The notes beneath the pieces were generated by a model. That model did not search any database. It had not been told where the DNA came from and saw nothing but the letters and a program-made list of their open reading frames with translations. A program made the translations under genes and the position numbers. Shown piece after piece: positions 15,463 to 21,513 of a stretch of DNA of 21,513 nucleotides; within the stretch, counting starts at the first letter, position 1; each line of letters opens with the position of its first letter. This DNA comes from Candidatus Kapaibacterium sp. (GTDB lineage Bacteria; Bacteroidota; Ignavibacteria; Kapaibacteriales; UBA2268). The stretch lies in the NCBI GenBank assembly GCA_938038165.1, contig CALHRB010000293.1, forward strand, positions 1 to 21,513. The letters are read 5' to 3'.

Positions 15463-16966
15463 TTGACCCTCTGCCTTTGTTCAATTTGTAATTTAAATAT
15501 TTTGATATATTTGATCTAAGCTTAATTTTCAAGGGAGAAGAAACCAAAGAAAAAATCCTGAGATTCTCGCCTTTTTTTACATAGTAGGTATTAATAATGA
15601 AAAATATCATTGCAACAGGTATCCAAAGCCCAATAGTAACCAGGTTATTTCCGGTAATGAAATTAATTTCGAACAATAAAAGCATAATATAGAAAGACAT
15701 ACCGGCAATTCGCCTTTCATCTTCGTCCAAAAATGATAGTTTTTGTGGGTTTTTAATAAAATAAGCAGTAATGGCAAGCAGGACAGCAAACATACCAACA
15801 AAACCGAAAAAACCGAAAAGCCCCATCTCTGCCATTGCGGCAAGAAATCCAAAATCGCCAAATTCAATATCTTTCCCCTGATAATATGTTAATCCCAAGC
15901 CAACGCCAAAAATCGGATTTTCTTTCCATATTTCAAAACTTTTACTACCGGATTCAAGCCTTACACCAAATGATTCTCCAGGTGTTGCTATTGCTGTCTC
16001 TGAACCCCATTCCGCAATTCCCGTTATCCTTTTCTGGAATAATTCAATCACGCTGATTTGAGTGTATGACTTTACGGCAAAATCAGTAACAAAGATTACT
16101 AAAACTGCAAAAATTACAACCTTCCAAATTTTTGAATAATTCTTAACTTTTTCGAGCAAGAAATAGCCGCTAACAACCAAAAACAATCCGACCACACCAG
16201 TCATTGAATATGCTATTAATAATCCGACAACAGAAATAGCAAGGAATATATATATTAATGTTTTTGATTTAAAAAATGGCTGTCGCCCTTGCAACCACGG
16301 CACAAATATAAATATGAATATATATATATTGAATAATGCTAACGCTGAAGGCTCGGAAAAAATTGAAGTTGCCCTGAAAAAGTCACCATAACTCAGACTT
16401 AGTTGCTTTACCATTGAAGTATCAGCTTCAGCTTCAGACTTTGGAACAAAACTGACATTGGTGTAATCAATCCAGGCAAGGGGAAGGTCGTAGGCACGTG
16501 CAACTATCTGATAAGCTGCAAACAAATTAATAAATAAACCGATAATCAACCAAGTCCTGACAGCATTTGTCCAGGTTCTTGCCTTTACGGGATAGAATGA
16601 ATTTACCACAGCAAAAAAAACAAAAAATATATAATGGAATGTTGTTTTAAAATTTTGTAACAATAGACTGGGATCCCCAGATAATATAACAGGAATTGTA
16701 GTTACTAATGCAGAAAATAATAATAAAGCTAAAGCATAAATTGTAATATTTGGAACAAATTTTATCTCTTTGCCGTCCCAGATTAATTTCTTGAAAAAGA
16801 TGAAAAAGCACAAAGCAAGACTTAAATCTATTGCAGTAACGCCATAATTCAATACTGAAAAAAACTGAAATGGCGTCAGAAAATATGATATAAAAACCAA
16901 TATTATTGCTATGTGCATTTTTTTTTTTATTAAATTCCAAAAAAACAAAACTAACTTTGTTATCAA
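15452..16966 (-). CDS. O-antigen ligase/polymerase-like integral membrane protein
   Basis: This hydrophobic protein has up to 504 residues and about ten to twelve membrane helices (for example 18-38, 45-60, 74-95, 109-123, 136-154, 207-225, 236-256, 259-272, 281-297, 376-402, 422-437, 443-461). The motif 'FRATSIFSEPSALALF' (197-212), a long periplasmic loop with 'GVRLESGSKSFEIWKENPIFGVGLG' in pieces (334-358), and 'FGFLAAMAEMGLFGFFGF' are typical of the WaaL/Wzy O-antigen ligase family. Such enzymes join or polymerise lipid-linked glycans on the outer face of the inner membrane. Ligase and polymerase cannot be told apart by sequence alone. The open frame begins with TTG at 16964-16966; an ATG at 16916-16918 (M17), just before the first helix, is a good alternative. 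The 3' end overlaps the methyltransferase gene. Confidence 0.85.
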   Translation of the reverse strand: MITKLVLFFWNLIKKKMHIAIILVFISYFLTPFQFFSVLNYGVTAIDLSLALCFFIFFKKLIWDGKEIKFVPNITIYALALLLFSALVTTIPVILSGDPSLLLQNFKTTFHYIFFVFFAVVNSFYPVKARTWTNAVRTWLIIGLFINLFAAYQIVARAYDLPLAWIDYTNVSFVPKSEAEADTSMVKQLSLSYGDFFRATSIFSEPSALALFNIYIFIFIFVPWLQGRQPFFKSKTLIYIFLAISVVGLLIAYSMTGVVGLFLVVSGYFLLEKVKNYSKIWKVVIFAVLVIFVTDFAVKSYTQISVIELFQKRITGIAEWGSETAIATPGESFGVRLESGSKSFEIWKENPIFGVGLGLTYYQGKDIEFGDFGFLAAMAEMGLFGFFGFVGMFAVLLAITAYFIKNPQKLSFLDEDERRIAGMSFYIMLLLFEINFITGNNLVTIGLWIPVAMIFFIINTYYVKKGENLRIFSLVSSPLKIKLRSNISKYLNYKLNKGRGSIEN

Positions 16967-17036
16967 TTAAATAAAAGAAATAAATCATTTTTTTTTAATT
17001 TGCTCCTTTGTTTATCAAACATTGAATTTTTAGAAA

Positions 17037-17861
17037 TTGATACAAGAGAATATAAATTGCAGTGACTTTCCCGAGCAAAAGCTAAGCGGCCGAATAAAAT
17101 TTTCCTTTGACAATCTTCCCGGCAACATGGAAAAGCTACTCGATGCAGGTTGTTCTTATGGCTATGGCACAAAGTATTTCTCAGAAAAATCTAAAGAGAC
17201 TTTTGGTATTGATATTTTTGAAGAGCATATCAGAATTGCCCAAGCAAAATATCCTAATATCAATTTTTATTGCAAAGTTACTGAAGACACAGGTTTTGAA
17301 TCAGAGTTTTTCGATGCTATTGTTTTCACTGATGTTCTTGAGCATACAAAAGATAAAATTAAATCTCTTTCGGAATTATTCAGAGTATTGAAAAAAGATG
17401 GAACGATAATCATTTCTACTCCGAACAAAGGCTTATTTAGATTTCTTGATCCTTATAATTATGGATATTATTTAAGGAAGCTTTTTCCTTTTATCTATAA
17501 GTTTTTATATAAAATTATAAGGTTTTTTAAAGAAGGCAAATTACCAAAAGAATATAATCCTGAACACCTTGATAAGCATTTTCATTATTCACTCAAAGAT
17601 TTAGTAAAAATGTTGGACAATTCTGATTTCAAAGATAACTATGAGATTAAAAAGGTTTTCAGGTCAGGACTTTTCATCGAAGTATTTACTATGAATCTGG
17701 AAGTATTCCTGAGCATATTTCTAAAAAAAAGATTCAGAGATACTATACTTAAACCCTTTGTATGGCTTTCTGAACAAGATTATAAAATCCCTTATGGTAT
17801 ATTTGCTTACAACATAGCAATTGTTGTTCAGAAAAGAAAACGTGCTAATGAAAATCATTGA
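17037..17861 (+). CDS. Class I SAM-dependent methyltransferase, divergent from the O-antigen gene
   Basis: The 274-residue methyltransferase has motif I 'LLDAGCSYGYGTKYF' (34-48), D59 in 'FGIDIFEEHIRIA', 'FFDAIVFTDVLEHTKD' (91-106) and 'LFRVLKKDGTIIISTPN' (114-130). The C-terminal half is rich in aromatic and basic residues ('YYLRKLFPFIYKFLYK'), which may lie on the membrane; this part is typical of methyltransferases acting on lipid-linked or surface glycans. The frame starts with TTG at 17037-17039, preceded by a stop two codons earlier. The first ATG (M31) would leave only three residues before motif I, so TTG is preferred. It diverges from the O-antigen gene across 70 bases and overlaps the 3' end of the GH39-like gene by 7 bases. 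Substrate is unknown. Confidence 0.87.
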   Translation: MIQENINCSDFPEQKLSGRIKFSFDNLPGNMEKLLDAGCSYGYGTKYFSEKSKETFGIDIFEEHIRIAQAKYPNINFYCKVTEDTGFESEFFDAIVFTDVLEHTKDKIKSLSELFRVLKKDGTIIISTPNKGLFRFLDPYNYGYYLRKLFPFIYKFLYKIIRFFKEGKLPKEYNPEHLDKHFHYSLKDLVKMLDNSDFKDNYEIKKVFRSGLFIEVFTMNLEVFLSIFLKKRFRDTILKPFVWLSEQDYKIPYGIFAYNIAIVVQKRKRANENH

Positions 17862-20800
17862 TTAGGATAAATTTTCAGGAAAATAATACCATTTCCTGGT
17901 ATCTCCAAGGGTATGATAATATTGCCGGTCTCCCTGCTTGAAATATCAGACTTATATGTTTTAATCAAATCATCGCCTTGAACTTTATAGAATGCTTTTT
18001 GCTTTTTCCAGTGATTTTCGATTATTTTTTCATCATAAGCACCGGCTATGTTCATATCGTATCTGGATTTACCTGGCTTTGGACTAATTTTTAATTCTTT
18101 ACAATATTCCAGCCACTTATTAAAAAAGTTTGAATTTTCAGAATCTATTCGGCTTTCTTCAAGTTTAAAATTTTGATTTGCTATGAGGTCATTAATTTTA
18201 AGCAGAAATTTTATACCGGATTTTGCTGAATGTCTGTCAGGATTAAAATTATAAATCAGAATAAAAACAGAATCCTGCTTTTTTGTGGCTATTCCATCAA
18301 AATTTTGAATTGTATTATTAATTGGGTTGGTAACCGAAATCCTTGTGCTTCCCTGCATATTTTCGAGAATTTCAAACAGATTATAAGTTGGCGATCTAAG
18401 TTCTTCGCTTGTATAACCCCATTGAGTAAAAGCCTCCAAGCCAACATCCAAAGAGTATTTGTAAACAGCTGCGTTCCAGGCTGAACCAAGTTCAGTTCCA
18501 TCGCTGCAATCGAGTTTTAAACCTTCTTCATCAAGATAAATACTAGCTTCGGCGACTTCGATTTTTGCTTCATTAAAAAACGGGCTTAAATCCTTTTTTA
18601 GTTCCTCTGTTAAGATTTTTATGTCTTTGGGTTCAATCCCTATTTGATAATCGCCATTTGTTTGCAATTGAGCATAATAAGAATAAGAAAATCTCGGGCT
18701 GGAATCCTTTGGAATGCGTGGCAAAGCACCGGCATCATAAGGAACTATGTCCGAGACGCTCAGTTTACTTATGTGAACACCTCTTGAATTATTTGCCTTG
18801 AAGCCAATTTTGCCATTTGACGATGATTTTGAATCATAAACAACAGCATAAGTGATTCCGTCAATACTCAAAATTTTAACGAAGTCATCATTAATAAATT
18901 CAAAATTGTGCCAGTCAAGCGGACTGATTCCTCGGCTATCTCCTTCGTGAGTTATCAGATAATCCTGAATAAACATACTGCTTTTATCGTCATTAGAAAC
19001 AAAAGCAACTTTTCCATAAGTCTGATTTACATCGAAGACTCCACTAATAATTTTCTTCCCGTTCAAAACCAATGATAAATGATTTTCTATTCTATTCCAG
19101 ACTTCTCTGTCGCCATCAGTTGTAATATCGCCGCCTATTCTCAAATCGAAATCATTAAATTCCCCAGCTTTCCAATGGGATATGGCAGAGATAATAACTT
19201 TGTCTCTTCCATTTAATTTTCTTATCAGAATTAATGAGTCATTATTTCTAATTTTAATCCCCCAATAATTCAATGAATCAGAGTAATTGAAAACAATCAG
19301 ATTATTTCCGTTAGTGTTTGAGTTATTTGTTTCAATTTTCAATTTTGCCCTGATTCTATACTCATAACAAAACAATGGATTAGAGTTGCCAACTATGTAA
19401 GAATCATTTTTTAACTTTAGCACACCTTTTTCCATTTTGCCAGTCCTTAAATTATTGTAAATGAAATCTTCGGGAAGTTCAGTAAAATTTCCATAAAAAT
19501 AAGGTTTTGGAAGTCCTGTCCATGAAGATTTTTTAATAATTTCCTGTCCGTTCACGATTTTTTTGTATTCTGTATAGCCATGATAATTAAGGATAAAAGC
19601 ACTATAATTATTTGAATCCTCATAGTCAAAAATAAGCCAGGCTACATCGCTTCCCTCTTCTCCGGAAGTATCAGTTTTCATTTTGAAATTTAATTTATAA
19701 TTTTTTGGCATATTATCATTAAGTATAGCTTCAGCATCACTTAATATCATTGCATTTTTGCCGGCATGATGTTTTCCTTTAATTTTCCAATCCACTACAT
19801 CATTAAAATTGCTGACATAATGATATTTGCAACCTATTATATTGTCAATGATTATGTCGTTCTGACCATTTTCATTAAAAAAACCGATTTTACCGCCTCC
19901 GTAGAACTGGACATTTACAGAAAGAATCGGTATATCGTTAATTTTAATTTTAATTGTATCTATAAAACTGTTTATCTCAAACTTATAATCCCTAAAACTG
20001 GAAATGTTAAGCTCTTTAATTTCCAAATCAATAATTTTGCCCTCTTTTTTCTGTGTAACGGATAATATGCTTTTATCCCCAAAAGAAAATTTAATTAAAA
20101 TGTAATTATTATCATCTTTAAAATTGAGCAAAACACCTAATAATGCTTTTGCTTGGTCTTTTCCTGCATATTTTGAATTAAATATCAAATTGTAGTTAGT
20201 CCAATCAGAGGCAATTTTCGAAAAAACTTTACCTTCAGAAATGACCAACTCGCTATTTATTATTTTTGCCTTCCCTTGAACTTCCCATTTTGTCAAATCC
20301 AAATCGAAATTTTCGACAAAATTATTTTTGTAATCTTCCTTCAGCCATTTGGCAATAGCAATTGACCAAGGATAAAACATAGAACTCGTATCTGATAACA
20401 TAGTTGGAGCCATAAAATTTCCCGGATGAAGAATCTGATTATTATTCGGATTTTTCAACCCTTCACGCATAGCAGCCAAAGTTACGTCATATAATTTTTT
20501 ATATTCTTCCAAACCGTTATTAAACCAAACGTAGAAATCGGGTTCAGTATATAACCTGAAATGAAAATCATTAATTCTTGAAGGAAAGGTTTTTGCCAGA
20601 TAGTCAAACAAACTTGAAATATAATCATAATATTTCTTGTAATTTTTTGGTTTTCCGATGTTTGCGTTGAAGGCACCATTTTCATCTGGCATATCCGAAA
20701 GACTTCCCGGAGTATTTCCAATCACTATTATAGGCCTTAATCCTGAGTCAAGAAGATTTTGTATAGATTTTCCCAGAAATGAAAAATCGTGATTACCATT

Positions 20801-21061
20801 TTTATCATAAAATTCATTAGTCTGTCTTCCTCCAGTGGTTGTCATTAGATTAGCTTCTCGAAGAAAATGATATCTGTGATGAGGATATGCCGGAAATTTT
20901 TTTGTGTGGGTCAGATCCCAAATATTTAATCTCTGGTAGGTTGGATAAATTTTACCACTTGGTTTATTTGGAAAGACAAAAACAGTGTCCTTAGAAATTA
21001 AAGTGAAATTGGTAACTTTGAAAAAAAGAACAATTAAGATAAAAAGTCTAAAAAAGTTCAT
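17855..21061 (-). CDS. Secreted GH39-like protein with a large beta-sandwich insertion
   Basis: This 1068-residue protein has an N-terminal hydrophobic signal or anchor (1-22). Residues 25-245 look like the first half of a GH39/iduronidase-type TIM barrel: 'LLDSGLRPIIVIGNTPGS' (103-120), 'FHFRLYTEPDFYVWF' with E173 as candidate acid/base, and 'EEYKKLYDVTLAAMREG'. Residues 250-770 are instead several repeats in the style of concanavalin/LamG-like domains: 'FDLDLTKWEVQGKAKI', 'YGGGKIGFFNENG', 'LNFKMKTDTSGEEGSD', 'NSRGVHISKLSVSDI'. The barrel then seems to resume: 'FSYSYYAQLQ' (791-800), 'EVAEASIY' with E838 as candidate nucleophile, 'GSAWNAAVYKYSLDVGLEAFTQWGY' in pieces (859-883), 'SPTYNLFEIL', and a C-terminal beta-sandwich. 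No T9SS tail is present. It may cut or remodel surface glycans. It lies 31 bases after the HAD gene, in the same direction. Confidence 0.72.
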   Translation of the reverse strand: MNFFRLFILIVLFFKVTNFTLISKDTVFVFPNKPSGKIYPTYQRLNIWDLTHTKKFPAYPHHRYHFLREANLMTTTGGRQTNEFYDKNGNHDFSFLGKSIQNLLDSGLRPIIVIGNTPGSLSDMPDENGAFNANIGKPKNYKKYYDYISSLFDYLAKTFPSRINDFHFRLYTEPDFYVWFNNGLEEYKKLYDVTLAAMREGLKNPNNNQILHPGNFMAPTMLSDTSSMFYPWSIAIAKWLKEDYKNNFVENFDLDLTKWEVQGKAKIINSELVISEGKVFSKIASDWTNYNLIFNSKYAGKDQAKALLGVLLNFKDDNNYILIKFSFGDKSILSVTQKKEGKIIDLEIKELNISSFRDYKFEINSFIDTIKIKINDIPILSVNVQFYGGGKIGFFNENGQNDIIIDNIIGCKYHYVSNFNDVVDWKIKGKHHAGKNAMILSDAEAILNDNMPKNYKLNFKMKTDTSGEEGSDVAWLIFDYEDSNNYSAFILNYHGYTEYKKIVNGQEIIKKSSWTGLPKPYFYGNFTELPEDFIYNNLRTGKMEKGVLKLKNDSYIVGNSNPLFCYEYRIRAKLKIETNNSNTNGNNLIVFNYSDSLNYWGIKIRNNDSLILIRKLNGRDKVIISAISHWKAGEFNDFDLRIGGDITTDGDREVWNRIENHLSLVLNGKKIISGVFDVNQTYGKVAFVSNDDKSSMFIQDYLITHEGDSRGISPLDWHNFEFINDDFVKILSIDGITYAVVYDSKSSSNGKIGFKANNSRGVHISKLSVSDIVPYDAGALPRIPKDSSPRFSYSYYAQLQTNGDYQIGIEPKDIKILTEELKKDLSPFFNEAKIEVAEASIYLDEEGLKLDCSDGTELGSAWNAAVYKYSLDVGLEAFTQWGYTSEELRSPTYNLFEILENMQGSTRISVTNPINNTIQNFDGIATKKQDSVFILIYNFNPDRHSAKSGIKFLLKINDLIANQNFKLEESRIDSENSNFFNKWLEYCKELKISPKPGKSRYDMNIAGAYDEKIIENHWKKQKAFYKVQGDDLIKTYKSDISSRETGNIIIPLEIPGNGIIFLKIYPNQ

Positions 21062-21092
21062 TTCCAGATAATTTTTTAAGTTTTATACTAGA

Positions 21093-21513
21093 TCAAATAA
21101 AGAAATCAATAGCTTGATATAAATTTTTGAACAAATAGTCAGCTTCATCGGGCTTTTCATTTAAATAATGATTTATTAAAATAGTTTTTGTTCCCGCTTT
21201 CTTTCCTGCAATTACGTCTGAAAGGCTGTCGCCAATCATATAAGATTTTCTTGGGTCAATATTCCACTTTTCGATTGCTTCAATCAGCATTCCTGGATTT
21301 GGCTTTCTTCGATAGCTCCCTGAACCTGTCAAATCAGTGCAGTAAAAAATATCATCAAAGCCAAAACCAAATAAATCAATAATTTTTTTTTGCATAACAG
21401 AATGGATCTTTTCGAGTTCTTTGAGTGATAAAATACCTTTCCCTACTCCCTGTTGATTCGTAATTATAATAGCTAAATAACCCAGTTTTTTTACAAGGTA
21501 AAAAAAATCAAAG
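21093..21513 (-). CDS. HAD-IIIA phosphatase, heptose-1,7-bisphosphatase-like (5' truncated)
   Basis: The open frame continues upstream of the first ATG (21395) to the window edge, giving about 139 visible residues. The upstream part adds 'GYLAIIITNQQGVGKGILS', the HAD-IIIA motif II region seen in GmhB and HisB-N phosphatases. Further on come 'YRRKPNPGMLIEAIEKW' (motif III Lys) and 'SYMIGDSLSDVIAGKKAGTKT' (motif IV). Motif I with the catalytic Asp should lie just outside the window. GmhB removes a phosphate from heptose bisphosphate in lipopolysaccharide core synthesis, which fits the neighbourhood. The zinc-binding Cys/His cluster normally placed before 'KPxPGM' is absent; the segment reads 'YCTDLTGSGSYRRKPNP'. 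It may be a zinc-free subtype or act on another sugar phosphate. The GH39-like gene follows 31 bases downstream. Confidence 0.88.
   Translation of the reverse strand, partial: FDFFYLVKKLGYLAIIITNQQGVGKGILSLKELEKIHSVMQKKIIDLFGFGFDDIFYCTDLTGSGSYRRKPNPGMLIEAIEKWNIDPRKSYMIGDSLSDVIAGKKAGTKTILINHYLNEKPDEADYLFKNLYQAIDFFI

Noticed and set aside
16308..16331. Run of alternating AT in the O-antigen gene, possible phase-variable repeat
   Set aside because: The run is short and encodes an ordinary Ile/Tyr/Phe membrane helix; a dinucleotide tract of this length is unremarkable at this base composition.
16647..16988. Alternative frame (113 codons) overlapping the start of the O-antigen gene
   Set aside because: It covers the N-terminal membrane helices of the O-antigen ligase-like protein in another frame; the hydrophobic helices and family motif belong to the 15452-16966 frame.

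Overview
The window is AT-rich and looks like a chromosomal segment of a Bacteroidota/Chlorobi-group bacterium, most likely an Ignavibacteria or Kapabacteria relative. The strongest clue is the type IX secretion C-terminal domain of the 13181-14455 protein, with its 'NLPSGVYFYTLTSG' ending. Mostly weak Shine-Dalgarno sites and a Bacteroidota-type promoter (TTTG-N19-TAAATTTG, 14567-14597, minus) agree with this. The species cannot be named from the sequence.

Layout. 1-298 is the tail of an AttH/CrtC-type lipocalin-like hydrolase, facing a single-stranded DNA-binding protein gene (365-805, minus). 1102-4719 is a compact plus-strand operon with three signalling genes: an HGD-type kinase-like protein, a histidine kinase with an N-terminal Rossmann domain, and a response regulator whose output is a GcvH-like domain without the lipoyl lysine. 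It is followed by a transposase-derived gene that has lost two catalytic acids (4847-6028). That gene meets, stop to stop, an orphan GlnQ-type ABC ATPase (6029-6874, minus). Then come an esterase-fold protein with alanine in place of the nucleophilic serine (7052-7813, minus) and a methyltransferase (8017-8931, minus) divergent from the full-length SMC gene (9047-12574, plus). A UspA-type protein gene (12589-13044, minus) and a secreted T9SS-substrate gene with an intrinsic terminator (13121-13181 and 13181-14455, minus) follow.

14617-21513 is a surface-polysaccharide region: a zinc-ribbon methyltransferase and an O-antigen ligase/polymerase-like membrane protein (overlapping, minus), a divergent third methyltransferase (plus), then a 1068-residue secreted GH39-like protein and the 5'-truncated gene of a HAD-IIIA phosphatase of the heptose-bisphosphatase type (both minus).

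Most unusual points: the three-gene signalling module with its non-lipoylatable H-like output, and the GH39-like barrel apparently split by about 520 residues of beta-sandwich sequence. There is also a run of proteins that keep a family fold but lack its key residue: the esterase, the transposase, the RR-GcvH and the HAD without zinc ligands. No rRNA, tRNA, CRISPR array or intact insertion sequence was seen. No gene-free stretch exceeds 300 bases; the longest is 806-1101 (296 bases).
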